Translations under genes and position numbers: made by a program
Part shown: one piece after another, positions 55,781 through 64,000 of the stretch
Layout of the letters: each line of letters starts with the position of its first letter
How positions within the stretch are numbered: position 1 is the stretch's first letter
Source: Deltaproteobacteria bacterium
Lineage (GTDB): Bacteria; Desulfobacterota; GWC2-55-46
DNA: 64,000 nucleotides
Assembly (NCBI GenBank): GCA_015075075.1
Contig: JABTVA010000006.1
Location: 96,082-160,081, forward strand
Direction of reading: 5' to 3'
Notes under the pieces: generated by a model
What the model saw: only the letters and a program-made list of their open reading frames with translations
What the model was told of the DNA's origin: nothing
Databases searched by the model: none

Positions 55781-55972
55781 GAGTATTATTTTAAGGAATT
55801 TCGGAAGGTAAATCAAGCAAATACAAACACGAGCCCCGTCCGGGGTTGCGCTGGCCGGTTCTTGACATATAATTGGTTGAAGGGATGCTTCATTTCCATC
55901 GCATTGGTATTGGAATAGTCCGCGTCCCGCCAACCGGCAGTCAAAAAAAAACCCAACGAGGAGGAGGATGAA

Positions 55973-56359
55973 ATGAAGAGGTCAACTCTTTCAGCCGTAG
56001 CCGTATCGTTTTTCCTGTCCGCATTCGCCGTAGCGCCGGCAATTTCCAACGCGCAGGAGATGACCGCACAGCAGAGGCAGCAGCAGATGCAGCAGCCTAT
56101 GACCCAGCAGCAGGCCGTGCAGCAGACCCAGCAGGCGATAGACAACCTCAAATCAGCCCTCAAGACCTTCCAGCAGCAGCAACAGGCCGCGGCAGATGAC
56201 GAGCACATCAAGGAAGCGGTAAGCAGCACCGAAGAGGCGATAGAGAACGCCGAGAAGGCCCTCGAGCACGCGAGGCTCTACCAGCCCCAGGCAGGACCAG
56301 GGCAGCAACCCCGCGCAACCCCCGGCTCGGAGCGCGGCACGACCGGCGGCGGGATGTAA
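55973..56359 (+). CDS. Secreted Gln-rich coiled-coil protein
   Basis: 128 residues. The signal peptide MKRSTLSAVAVSFFLSAFAVAPAISNA is followed by a Gln-rich stretch (about 30-75: QQRQQQMQQPMTQQQAVQQTQQ), a helical segment with heptad-like Ala/Glu spacing (IKEAVSSTEEAIENAEKALEHARLY), and a Pro/Gly tail. There is no catalytic motif. GAGGAGGAGG precedes the ATG closely. It is periplasmic or surface-exposed and perhaps a small structural protein. A terminator follows 80 bp after the stop. Not assigned to a family. Confidence 0.75.
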   Translation: MKRSTLSAVAVSFFLSAFAVAPAISNAQEMTAQQRQQQMQQPMTQQQAVQQTQQAIDNLKSALKTFQQQQQAAADDEHIKEAVSSTEEAIENAEKALEHARLYQPQAGPGQQPRATPGSERGTTGGGM

Positions 56360-56438
56360 AAGCGGCCAACCCGGACTTTTAAATCCAGGGCACCATGAAA
56401 CGATAACGCCTGCAGCAAGGCACCACAGGCAATATTTG

Positions 56439-56472
56439 AGGGGACGGGCAAAAACCCGTCCCTTTCCTTTTT
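56439..56472 (+). terminator. Rho-independent terminator
   Basis: GGGACGGG and CCCGTCCC form an 8-bp GC stem with loop CAAAAA, followed by TTTCCTTTTT. It ends the transcript of the Gln-rich protein. Confidence 0.8.
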
Positions 56473-56514
56473 CTGTCAATATACTTTTCATTCGCCAGCC
56501 GCAATAACGAACTT

Positions 56515-56745
56515 TGAAGACGACGCAACTGATTGGGCTTTTCGCAGCCTATTAAAGGGTGCCTCTAAAAATCAGGGATTTTTTCTGAGGTCAAGGAAGG
56601 GCGGAAATAAAAAGCGCAGCATATATATGGGAATATGTGAGCATTTTTATTTCACAGAGATCAGGAAAAAATAACTATTCTTAGAGGTAGCCTAAAATCA
56701 TTTACATCCCCTTATAAGTCATAGTATATTAAGCATTATCCAGTC
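56515..56745. repeat. Family A fragment plus family B copy 3
   Basis: 56515-56557 matches the right end of family A (gaagacgacgcaactgattgggctttt..gcagcct). 56561-56695 is family B: 'gtgcctctaaaaatcagg' to 'ttcttagaggtagcc', with the inner GGAATAAAAAGC-type hairpin (here aaataaaaagc). Its end lies 50 bp before mobB. Confidence 0.7.
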
Positions 56746-57402
56746 ATGGCGCCCATCATATCGATAGTAGGGAAGTCCGGGAGCGGCAAGACAACGCTCC
56801 TTGAGAAGGTCATCTCCGAGCTTACCCGGAGGGGCTACAGGGTCGGCGTATTGAAGCACGACGCGCACGGCTTTGAGATAGACCACGAGGGCAAGGACTC
56901 ATGGAGGCACAAGCAGGCAGGCGCAAGTGTCGTCGCCCTCTCGTCTCCGGAGAAGTTCGCGGTCATAAAAGACGTTGAGAAGGAATGGCCGCCCGAGAGG
57001 CTTATCGCCTCCTATCTCTCGGGGGTGGACGTGGTCGTCATTGAGGGCTTCAAGAAATCGCCCTTTCCCAAGATAGAGGTGGTGCGGAAGGCGAACTCGT
57101 CGAGGCCGGTCTGCGGAAAGGACAAATTGCTCATGGCCTTTGCCTCGGACTTCCTGGTGAGCAGGCGCCTCCCGGTCTACAAGCTCAACGATTTCAAAGG
57201 CATATCCGACCTCATCGAAGAGAGGATAATAAAGGGGCAGAGGGACCCCGGCGTAAGCCTTCTGGTCAACGGGGTCAAGGTCGAGCTTAAGCCCTTCATA
57301 GAAAACCTCCTCCGGGACGGCGTGACCGGCATGATAAAGAGCCTCAAGGGATGCGGCCAGGCCGACGAGATCGAGATACGGATCACCCGGCGCGGCTCAT
57401 GA
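56746..57402 (+). CDS. mobB: MobB, molybdopterin-guanine dinucleotide accessory GTPase, with extra C-terminal domain
   Basis: 218 residues, about 45 longer than typical MobB. The P-loop IVGKSGSGKTTLLEKVI (7-23), LKHDAHGFEIDHEGKDSWRHKQAGA, and DVVVIEGFKKSPFPKIEVVR define the family. The last 50 residues (VSLLVNGVKVELKPFIENLLRDGVTGMIKSLKG.....IEIRI) form an added small alpha/beta module, seen in some bacterial MobB proteins and resembling a DUF-type tail. mobA and mazG follow on the same strand. It supports guanylylation of molybdopterin for MGD-dependent enzymes. Confidence 0.92.
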   Translation: MAPIISIVGKSGSGKTTLLEKVISELTRRGYRVGVLKHDAHGFEIDHEGKDSWRHKQAGASVVALSSPEKFAVIKDVEKEWPPERLIASYLSGVDVVVIEGFKKSPFPKIEVVRKANSSRPVCGKDKLLMAFASDFLVSRRLPVYKLNDFKGISDLIEERIIKGQRDPGVSLLVNGVKVELKPFIENLLRDGVTGMIKSLKGCGQADEIEIRITRRGS

Positions 57403-57534
57403 CACCTGGACCTGAGCAGCTCTTCAGGAGAACTGCGTTGCATTAATAGGAAATACCTCAACAACCGGCTTGATGAAACACTCGCCTTGAACAACTTACC
57501 TCAAAATCCGCCCTTGAAGATAAAGAAGATAAAG

Positions 57535-58110
57535 ATGACCGGAGCTATACTCGCCGGCGGCCAGAGCCGCCGGATGGGCTTTAACAAGGCCTTCATAGAT
57601 ACCGCCCAGGGCACTATTATCGAAAGGACGGTCCGCGTCGTGGGGTCTGTCTTCGACCCCGCCTTCATAGTCGCGAACGATATCGCCCTCTACGGCGGCC
57701 TGGGCCTCCCCGTGCACGAGGACATAATCAAGGGGGCCGGGAGCCTGGGCGGTATCTACACAGCCCTTTACCTTTCGGGATCGGAGCATGCCTTCGTAAC
57801 GGCCTGCGACATGCCTCATCTCGACGCTGGGTGCGTAAGGGCGGTCGCGAAAAAGGCCTCTGAAGCGGACTGCGTCATACCTTTCATAGGAGGCATGCTC
57901 CATCCCATGCACGCGGCCTACTCAAGGAGGTGCATGCCTGCGATAGAAGAGATGGCAAGGGCCGGTAACCTCAGGATAAACGACCTCCTCGGGAAAATTG
58001 ATACGATGAGGCTTACGGAAAAGGACTTCCCTGGCCTCGCCATATCCAGATCCGTCGAGAACGTGAATACCAGAGACGACCTCAAAAGGGCCGGCATAGA
58101 TGAAAAGTAA
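57535..58110 (+). CDS. mobA: MobA, molybdenum cofactor guanylyltransferase
   Basis: 191 residues from the ATG at 57535; a reading from 57487 adds 16 polar residues and is less likely. The nucleotidyltransferase motif MTGAILAGGQSRRMGFNKAF is at the very N-terminus, followed by DIIKGAGSLGGIYTAL, FVTACDMPHLD (metal-binding Asp) and PFIGGMLHPMHAAYSRRC; the NVNTRDDL element sits near the end. It attaches GMP to molybdopterin to form MGD, used by DMSO-reductase family enzymes such as formate dehydrogenase and nitrate reductase. None of these is in view. It overlaps mazG by 11 bp. Confidence 0.94.
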   Translation: MTGAILAGGQSRRMGFNKAFIDTAQGTIIERTVRVVGSVFDPAFIVANDIALYGGLGLPVHEDIIKGAGSLGGIYTALYLSGSEHAFVTACDMPHLDAGCVRAVAKKASEADCVIPFIGGMLHPMHAAYSRRCMPAIEEMARAGNLRINDLLGKIDTMRLTEKDFPGLAISRSVENVNTRDDLKRAGIDEK

Positions 58111-58895
58111 AAGTGACGGGAAAGCGAATATCGGAAAGCTCGAAACCCTCATGGAGAGGCTACGGGCAGAGGACGGCTGCCCCTGGGACAGGGCGCAGTC
58201 CATGGATTCCCTCGTGCCTTTCATAATCGAGGAGGCCTACGAGGTCATATGCGCCATAGACTCAGGCAAGCCTGACGAGGTAAGGGACGAACTCGGGGAC
58301 CTCATGTTCCAGGTCATATTCGTCTCGCAAATGGCGAAAGAAAAGTTTCACGCTCGCGGACGTCATAGACGGCTCGCACTCGAAGATGGTAAACCGCCAC
58401 CCCATGTCTTTGGGAGGCCAGGGCCGAAAACGCCGGAAGAGGTGCTCCGCCAGTGGGCTGAGATAAAGAAGAAGGAGAGAGAAAGAACAACCTGCAAGAG
58501 GCCGGAGGCCTGCCAGGAATCTGAAGTCCTGCCCGCGCTCCTCAGGGCGCACAAAGATAAGCAGAAGGCGGCAAAGGCGAGCTTCGACTGGAAGAACACG
58601 GAAGAAGGTGCTGGAAAAACTCGGCGAGGCAGAAAGAAGTTCAAGAGGCGGTAAGGGAAAAAAGAATAGCATCCATATGGAAGGAGTTCGGCGACATACT
58701 CTTCACGCTCGTCAACGTCGGGAGGTTCATGGTAAACCCCGAGACGCGCTCAGAAAGACCGTCGCGAAGTTCATAACCCGCTTCCACCACATCGAGAGCG
58801 CGCTCCTTAAGCAGGGCCGCGACCTCTCGTCAACCCCCATGGACGAGCTCGAACGCCTCTGGCAAGAGGCCAAATCGCCCAAAAGACAGGATTAG
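58100..58895 (+). CDS. mazG: MazG nucleotide pyrophosphohydrolase, multiple shifts
   Basis: About 262 residues when joined. The first MazG domain is readable: LETLMERLRAEDGCPWDRAQSMDSL, IIEEAYEVICAIDSGKPDEVRDELGDLMFQVIF (E-E-x-x-E, E-x-x-D metal site). After shifts near 58350-58400 and 58490-58540 come KAAKASFDWKNTEE, VLEKLGEAE and the second domain. The second domain, with more shifts around 58610-58740, ends DALRKTVAKFITRFHHIESALLKQGRDLSSTPMDELERLWQEAK and is intact to TAG 58893-58895. It hydrolyses NTPs, including ppGpp in some bacteria. I take the breaks as sequence error. Confidence 0.8.
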
Positions 58896-59358
58896 CAGGC
58901 GGCAGAAAGACTCTGGGTAGAAAGCCTTCGGGTAGCTTCTGCGCACCATCGAATTCGCAAAGACCTTTTAACGCGCTGCCGCGCTTTTCGGCATAAGGCT
59001 CCGCTCTCTCTCCGCCTCCTTCCTCCGGGCTCGGCCCTTATGTCGCTCGGCCCGCTACGGGGCCTCGCTCCTGCTGCCCCGCCTCGCCCGCCCTTCCCCC
59101 CCCCTTATTTTCGCTCCGCCTTATGCGGGTTATTTTTTAGAAGCAAAACAAAAAGTGCCTCTAAAAAGTTGTTCCGGCAGCCTGCTAAATCAAGGGCTTC
59201 AGGAGATTTCCCCACAAGCTGTGGATAAGCTGTTGAAAAGAGGGCATGTGCAAAAAACGGGAAAACCGGATTATATGGGCGTTCTGAACGTTGCTCTTTT
59301 TTTAGGCACAAAATAACTCGGTAAATCGAACGGTTGGGGCCATTCGCCCCTTTTTCAT
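58896..59358. repeat. Repeat region downstream of mazG (inverted partner of 63284-63450)
   Basis: No gene. 58935-59110 contains 'cttttaacgcgctgccgcgcttttcggcataaggctc' and a long GC-rich text (cctccgggctcggcccttatgtcgctcgg...ctgctgccccgcctcgcccgcccttcc). It is repeated in inverse orientation at 63284-63450. 59150-59170 (gtgcctctaaaaagttg) is a family B end, and 59167-59190 (cggcagcctgctaaat) a family A end. Confidence 0.65.
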
Positions 59359-60933
59359 TTAACCTGCCTTTTTGCCTCTCCGAAATAAAAAACCTTTTAA
59401 AAACACGAGCTCAGTAACGCCCATGAACTTCGATGCCGCGAGATAGGAAATAACACCCAGTCCGAGGCATGCGCTTAAGAGGACAGCCCTCCACACGCCT
59501 CCCGGGATATCGACGATGCCGAATGCCAGTAGATATACGAGGACGCCCATGACGAGCGCCGCTCCCGTGGACTTAAGCCCCGAGACGAGCATGCCGGTTA
59601 CGCCGAAGCGCCCGAACTTCATACGTAGGACGACAAAGAGAATCGAGCAGTTCACAAGCGCGGCGAGCGTTGTCGCCAGCGCGAGCCCGCCGTGGCCCAA
59701 AGGGCCTATGAGCACAAAACAGAATACCGCATTGAAAAGGAAGGCTATGAGGGCGATCCAGACCGGGGTCATGGTGTCCTTGAGCGAATAGAATACCGAG
59801 GTGAGTATCCGGGCGATTGCCACCGGCACAAGGCCGAAGGCATAGAAGTAGAGGGCGGTCGCGGTCCCGGCGGCGTCCGCGGAGGTGAACTCACCTCTCA
59901 TGAAAAGGAGCTCGATTATGGGATATGAGAGGACCAGGAGGCCGATGGTAGCCGGTATCATTATGAAATTCACTATCCTCACGGCAAAGGAGATAGAGCC
60001 CTTGAAGCCGTCCCAATCCTTTCTTGTCACCTGCTCGGAGAGGCTCGGGAGGACCGCGGTCGTCACAGACACCCCGAAAACGCCAAGGGGCAGTTCCATT
60101 AGCCTCCCGGCGTAATATAGGTACGATACCGCGCCCTCGGGCAGCCCTGAGGCGAACCACATGGTGACGAAGATATTGAGCTGGTATACGCCTATGCCGA
60201 ACGCGGCAGGCCCCATGAGGGCGAATATCTTCCTGATGGCGCTGTCCCTGAACCCGAATGAGAATCTGGGGAGCATCCCGACCCTGCCCAGGAAAGGGAC
60301 CTGCAGAAGTAGCTGGAAAATACCGCCCGCAAGCACCCCCGCCACCAGGGCGTAGACCGGGGAGTCGAGGTACGGGGCAATGGCGAAGATGCTCGCGATG
60401 ATGGCCAGATTGAAAAGGACCGGCGAAAGGGCCGGGGCAGTGAAATGCCTGTAGGAATTTAAGACCCCCATGGCGATGCCCATTAAGCCCACGAAGAGCA
60501 TATATGGGAACATCCACCTCGTGAGGGATACCGTAAGCTCGAACTTTCCGGGGTCGGAGAGGAAGCCCGGTGCCATTACCCAGACTATCTCCCTTGAGAA
60601 GATGATGCCTATTATGGCGAGGGCCGCAAGGATAAGGGCGAATAGGGTAAAGACGCTCGAGGCGAGAGCCCTCAAGGCGTTCCTGTCCCTTCTGCTCATC
60701 TCGTCGGTGAATATGGGGATAAAGGAGGAGGTAAGGGCGCCCTCGCCCACGAGCCTCCGGAGGAGGTTCGATATCCTGAAGGCCATGAAGAAGGCGTCTG
60801 CAAGGAGGCCCGCGCCGAACACATAGGCCAGGGCCGCGTCCCTCAGGTAGCCGAGCACCCTGCTTGCCGCTGTAAGGGCGCTTATGACCGAGGCGGCCCC
60901 GGTGATCCTCCTTTCGTGGCTCAAGAGGCGCAC
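59359..60933 (-). CDS. murJ: Lipid II flippase MurJ
   Basis: 524 residues, about 14 membrane segments, of the MOP exporter superfamily. It flips lipid-linked peptidoglycan precursors across the inner membrane. Family features are ALAYVFGAGLLADAFFMAFRISNLLRRLVGEGALTSSFIPIF at the N-terminus (Arg residues of the central cavity), LYFYAFGLVPVAIARILTSVFYSLKDTMTPV in the second half, and PLGVFGVSVTTAVLPSLSEQ. The first codon is GTG at 60931-60933; the ribosome site is weak, and a TTG three codons later is possible. Divergent from rpsT, a common arrangement. Confidence 0.94.
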   Translation of the reverse strand: MRLLSHERRITGAASVISALTAASRVLGYLRDAALAYVFGAGLLADAFFMAFRISNLLRRLVGEGALTSSFIPIFTDEMSRRDRNALRALASSVFTLFALILAALAIIGIIFSREIVWVMAPGFLSDPGKFELTVSLTRWMFPYMLFVGLMGIAMGVLNSYRHFTAPALSPVLFNLAIIASIFAIAPYLDSPVYALVAGVLAGGIFQLLLQVPFLGRVGMLPRFSFGFRDSAIRKIFALMGPAAFGIGVYQLNIFVTMWFASGLPEGAVSYLYYAGRLMELPLGVFGVSVTTAVLPSLSEQVTRKDWDGFKGSISFAVRIVNFIMIPATIGLLVLSYPIIELLFMRGEFTSADAAGTATALYFYAFGLVPVAIARILTSVFYSLKDTMTPVWIALIAFLFNAVFCFVLIGPLGHGGLALATTLAALVNCSILFVVLRMKFGRFGVTGMLVSGLKSTGAALVMGVLVYLLAFGIVDIPGGVWRAVLLSACLGLGVISYLAASKFMGVTELVFLKGFLFRRGKKAG

Positions 60934-61095
60934 CCAAAGGGCTTGACAAGGGGTCTAAAAACAAATATCATGTCTCTTTATCCGGAAGAGCCGGGCCGGT
61001 AATGGGTGGCTTGTACGCCCCGAAGCCGGCCAATTCCAGAAGATTAACAGATTAGCAGCAGAAATTAAAGGGAAAGATACTTTCAGGAGGATATC

Positions 61096-61335
61096 TTGGC
61101 CAATCACGCGTCGGCAATAAAGAGGCACAAACAGAGCGAGAAGAGGAAGCAGCGGAACGCCTCCGTTAAGTCCTCATTGAGGACAGCGGTAAAGAAGGTC
61201 AAGGAGGCGGTTGCGGCAGGAAAGGCCGACGAGGCGAAAGCGACCTCGTCGCCAGAGCGGCACTTCGATTTCAGGAGATAACTTTCCAGGAGGGTATCCC
61301 GCCTCTCGAAGCTAGTTAACGAAAAGACGAAGTAG
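61096..61335 (+). CDS. rpsT: Ribosomal protein S20, compensating shifts
   Basis: 30S protein S20. It starts with TTG at 61096, ten bases after AGGAGG, and reads ANHASAIKRHKQSEKRKQRNASVKSSLRTAVKKVKEAVAAGKADEA. The frame then slips, losing the normal middle, and ends RRVSRLSKLVNEKTK at TAG 61333-61335, giving about 79 residues. Start and end are in the same phase, so one insertion and one deletion (about 61235 and 61285) compensate. The fragment RHFDF between them matches the expected region. A strong terminator follows. Confidence 0.88.
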
Positions 61336-61357
61336 GTAATACCTCATAAGACCCAGA

Positions 61358-61393
61358 AGACCTCCGGATAAAAACCCGGAGGTCTTTTTTTTT
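61358..61393 (+). terminator. Rho-independent terminator of rpsT
   Basis: AGACCTCCGG and CCGGAGGTCT pair perfectly around a short A-rich loop and are followed by nine Ts. It lies 22 bp after the rpsT stop. Confidence 0.9.
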
Positions 61394-61499
61394 GCCTTCT
61401 GTGCCCCCCTGAGAGAAACACCCTTCCAGAAGCTTATTTGCGCCACCCAGGGTTGTCAGTTAAGCTCTTTATTAACTGAAACGACCTTCAGGAGAACCC

Positions 61500-62852
61500 A
61501 TGAAAAGACGCCTTCCCGCCCATGACGAGGCCCTCAAGACCCTCATACACGGGGACATTGGCCGGATTCTGGAGCTTGCCGGCAAACTCCACACAGCTGA
61601 CCTCGCCCACTACCTTGGCGAGCTCCTTCCAGTAGAGGCGGCGCGCGTCATCAGGGCGCTCCCGGAAAGGGACCAGGCCGAGGTCTTGAGCTATCTTCCC
61701 CTCCCCTACCAGCTCGCGCTCATAAAAAGACTCGGCCCCGGAATGCTCGGGCCTATAATGAACCTCATGTCGCACGACGACCGCGCCGACCTCCTGAAGG
61801 CCCTACCTGAGGGCCTCCTCTACGACGTCCTCCATTCCATGGCAAAGGCCGAGAGAGAGGACATCATAATGCTCGGGGCCTATCCCGAGGGGAGCGCCGG
61901 GTCGATAATGACATCCGACTATGCGGTCCTCTACCCCGAGCTTACAGCCGATGCCTCTGTAGAGACGCTCAGAAGGGAAGCGCCGGAGAAGGAGACCATC
62001 GACCGGGCGTTTGTGATCGACCCTGACCGCCGCCTCCTCGGGACCGTGAGGTTCCAGGTCCTGGTCTTCGCGAAGCCGGGCACGCCCGTGCGGGAGTTAA
62101 TGGAGGGGCTTACCCATGCCGTAAGGACAGACGACACGGCCGAACACGCGGCAAGGCAGATAGCGCGCTACGACATACCGGCCCTGCCGGTCGTGGACAA
62201 GGAGGAACGGCTCGTGGGCATCATCACCCACGACGACGCCGTGGACGTCCTGCAGGCGGAGGCTACCGAAGACTTCCACAAGGCCGGGACCATAGGGAAG
62301 ATTCCAGGGAACGTCGGGACCGCCAGCCCGTGGCTTCTTTACCGGAAGCGGGTGGTATGGCTGGTGCTTCTCGTATTCGGGAATGTCTTCTCCGGCGCTG
62401 GCATAGCCTACTTCGAGGAGACCATCGCGGCCTTTGTCACGCTGGTATTCTTCCTCCCGCTCCTCATCGACAGCAGCGGGAACGCGGGCTCGCAGGCCGC
62501 CACCCTTATGATACGCGCGCTCGCAACCGGGGACGTGGAGGTAAAGGACTGGGGCAAAATGCTCGGGCGCGAGATATTCATCGCGCTCGCCCTCGGGCTG
62601 ACCATGGCCGCTGCCGTCTCCCTCATAGGGATTGTGCGCGGCGGGCCTGAAATAGCTCTCGTCGTGTCGCTCTCGATGCTGGCGGTCGTAATCGTGGGGA
62701 GCCTCTTCGGCCTCTGCCTGCCCTTTATCCTGAGCCGCCTCAAGATGGACCCGGCGGCCGCGAGCGCGCCCCTTATAACGTCGGTCGCCGACGCCCTGGG
62801 CATAGTCATCTATTTCATGATAGCGAACGCGTTTCTAATGAGGGGGGTGTAA
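61500..62852 (+). CDS. mgtE: Magnesium transporter MgtE
   Basis: 450 residues. The N-terminal superhelical MgtE_N domain (about 15-130: LGELLPVEAARVIRALPERDQAEVLSYLP) is followed by two CBS domains (about 135-255; AGSIMTSDYAVLYPELTADASVETLR and ARYDIPALPVVDKEERLVGIITHDDAVDVLQ), and five membrane segments from about 280. The pore motif appears as PLLIDSSGNAGSQAATLMIRAL (about 320). Mg2+ sensing by the cytosolic domains gates the channel in known relatives. The start ATG has CAGGAGA upstream. No Mg-riboswitch is obvious in the 100-bp leader. Confidence 0.95.
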   Translation: MKRRLPAHDEALKTLIHGDIGRILELAGKLHTADLAHYLGELLPVEAARVIRALPERDQAEVLSYLPLPYQLALIKRLGPGMLGPIMNLMSHDDRADLLKALPEGLLYDVLHSMAKAEREDIIMLGAYPEGSAGSIMTSDYAVLYPELTADASVETLRREAPEKETIDRAFVIDPDRRLLGTVRFQVLVFAKPGTPVRELMEGLTHAVRTDDTAEHAARQIARYDIPALPVVDKEERLVGIITHDDAVDVLQAEATEDFHKAGTIGKIPGNVGTASPWLLYRKRVVWLVLLVFGNVFSGAGIAYFEETIAAFVTLVFFLPLLIDSSGNAGSQAATLMIRALATGDVEVKDWGKMLGREIFIALALGLTMAAAVSLIGIVRGGPEIALVVSLSMLAVVIVGSLFGLCLPFILSRLKMDPAAASAPLITSVADALGIVIYFMIANAFLMRGV

Positions 62853-63475
62853 GGAGCTTTTATCTAAAGACCTTATGCGCGCTGCCGCGCTCTTTTCGGG
62901 CATAAGCGGAAGAACCTTTTCCGCACTGCCGTGCGGTTTCGAGGGTAAGGCTCGCTTGATAGCCCAATCCCCCCACCCCGTGAACACACAAAAGCGAAGA
63001 GAGACCCCGAGTTTTTCGGGGTCGAGCGAGCGGATACAAATCCGGAAATCTTCCTCTTGTGTCGGAGATTCCCGGCGGAATGCCGGGAAACTTCAACGGG
63101 CCCCCAAAGTCGCGGAGTTTACCCTGAGCGAAGCGAAGGGCCTCGTTCTACTTCCCCGGCCCGTTCACGCTCTTCCTCCCTTATGCTACGCTCGCCTACC
63201 CTCAGGGGTATGTTTAGGACAAAAAAGGAATTCATGCCGCGCATTTGTTTTTTGTATTTCAAAATACCGGGGCACAAGGCGTTGCGAGCATAGGGATGGA
63301 GGAAGGGCGGGCGAGGCGGGGCAGCAGGAGCGAGGCCCCGAAGGGGACCGAGCGACTTAAGGGCCGAGCCCGGAGGATGGAGGCGGATAGCGAGCCGAGC
63401 CTTGTGCCCAAAAAAGCGCGGCAGCGCGCAAAAGGCCTTTGGAAGAGCATAGCCGAACGCCCCGCAAAATCCTCT
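62853..63475. repeat. Long repeat-filled intergenic region
   Basis: No gene. 62870-62905 (cttatgcgcgctgccgcgc..gggcataag) and 62915-63225 (ccgcactgccgtgcgg..gagggtaaggctcg ... gtatgtttaggacaaaa) match 40200-40390. 63117-63140 carries the 'gagcgaagcgaag' motif. 63284-63450 is the inverse partner of 58935-59110. Confidence 0.6.
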
Positions 63476-63892
63476 CTACTCCTCCCCTCCCTTTTTCCTC
63501 ATCTTCTTTTTCACTCCCCTTATCGACTTTGCCTTCAAGCGCCGCTCCCTTGACGCGGCGGTGGGTTTCGTCTTTCTCCTCCGCCTCGGCTTTTCCGTTG
63601 CGCGCGTTATGAGGTCTATGAGCTTTTGAAGGGCTTCGGTCCTGTTCCGCTCCTGGCTCCTGGACTCCCGCGCCTCTATGACGATATCCCCTGCTGCCGT
63701 GAGCCTGTGCCCGGCAATTGACTTGAGCCTGTCCTTCACGTCCTGGGGCAGGGAGGAGGAATTTACGTTAAACCTGAGCTGCACGGCGGTCGATGTCTTG
63801 TTTACGTGCTGGCCGCCCGGCCCGCCTGCGCGGACGAACTCCCACGAAAGCTCTCCCTCGGAGAGCCATATTGTGTCTGTCACCCTTATCAT
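63476..63892 (-). CDS. arfB: ArfB/YaeJ peptidyl-tRNA hydrolase (RF-1 domain)
   Basis: 138 residues from the ATG at 63890-63892 (MIRVTDTIWLSEGEL); an upstream reading from 63928 is not in keeping with the family. The catalytic GGQ lies in VRAGGPGGQHVNKTSTAVQLRF (GGQ at 26-28), and the C-terminal basic tail (KPRRRRKTKPTAASRERRLKAKSIRGVKKKMRKK) is the mRNA-channel-binding extension that marks ArfB rather than RF1/RF2. It rescues ribosomes stalled on broken mRNAs by hydrolysing peptidyl-tRNA. Confidence 0.95.
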   Translation of the reverse strand: MIRVTDTIWLSEGELSWEFVRAGGPGGQHVNKTSTAVQLRFNVNSSSLPQDVKDRLKSIAGHRLTAAGDIVIEARESRSQERNRTEALQKLIDLITRATEKPRRRRKTKPTAASRERRLKAKSIRGVKKKMRKKGGEE

Positions 63893-63956
63893 CGGGGAGA
63901 GTTTACACCAGCCGGGGGCCGCGCTCAAGGCTCCTTTACCGCGGCTTAAAGGAGCC

Positions 63957-64000
63957 TTGAGGCAACTTCTAAAAATTAGGGAAGGTCTGATTAATTCAAC
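63957..64000. repeat. Left end of a family B repeat at the window edge
   Basis: 'gaggcaacttctaaaaattagggaa' matches the start of the family B copies (compare 25398 and 56563). It is followed by 'ggtctgattaatt', also present at 7146-7158. The rest lies outside the window. Confidence 0.5.

Noticed and set aside
61394..61499. Magnesium riboswitch (M-box or mgtA-like leader) before mgtE
   Set aside because: The leader is only about 100 bp long after the rpsT terminator, and I see none of the conserved M-box elements.

Overview
The window reads as chromosomal DNA from a high-GC, Gram-negative bacterium that has not been well finished at the sequence level. GC is around 60% by eye, with heavy use of AGG and ATA codons. 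The gene set points to an anaerobic or microaerophilic life style: a flavodiiron protein, two rubrerythrin-like proteins, a six-gene membrane complex related to energy-converting hydrogenases, and molybdenum-cofactor genes. Together with the dispersed repeats this suggests a Desulfobacterota- or Nitrospirota-like uncultured lineage. That placement is inference: there is no rRNA here, only one tRNA and four conserved ribosomal or translation-related genes (rplU, rpmA, rpsT, arfB).

Layout. 0-16.4 kb: a partial REP-associated transposase with palindromic repeats, a CNT nucleoside transporter and YjbQ, flavodiiron protein FprA, an ABC-2 exporter operon (adaptor, ATPase, permease; the first two badly broken), a lytic transglycosylase, a large PAS hybrid histidine kinase, TusA plus uridine phosphorylase, and a LolD/MacB-like ATPase with two FtsX-type permeases. 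16.4-23.6 kb: six translationally coupled minus-strand genes for an Ehr-type complex (Hyf/Nuo-like) whose large subunit lacks the NiFe-binding cysteines. 24-25.2 kb: a broken dut and a broken unknown gene. 25.5-27.3 kb: a DEAD-box helicase. 27.5-31.5 kb: an A+T-rich island holding a giant NACHT/STAND-like NTPase with a C-terminal PD-(D/E)xK nuclease domain, next to tRNA-Gly(CCC). This is the best candidate for an undescribed defence system.

32-39.4 kb is a plus-strand run: aldehyde dehydrogenase, rubrerythrin, zinc ribbon, class III aminotransferase, cyclic 2,3-diphosphoglycerate synthetase-like GTPase, proline dehydrogenase and a ferritin-receiver fusion. 39.4-50.6 kb is mainly minus strand: a DUF1579 protein, a second A+T-rich PD-(D/E)xK-like gene, moaB/moaE/moaD, a Rossmann-GAF signalling protein with a DUF4388 partner, and the classic rplU-rpmA-obgE-proB-proA set. 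51-63.9 kb: a membrane-anchored spermidine synthase-like protein, an MFS carrier, secreted proteins, mobB-mobA-mazG, murJ, rpsT, mgtE and arfB.

Two features colour the whole window. First, many universally conserved genes (rplU, rpmA, rpsT, obgE, proA, mazG, dut, moaD) are interrupted by single-base shifts or stops that cluster locally. Sequencing or assembly error is far likelier than true decay, so I report such genes as CDS with joined frames. Second, intergenic regions are loaded with small dispersed repeats: two MITE-like families with terminal inverted repeats, GGTGCGC palindromes, hairpin clusters and a roughly 150-bp inverted pair around murJ-rpsT-mgtE.
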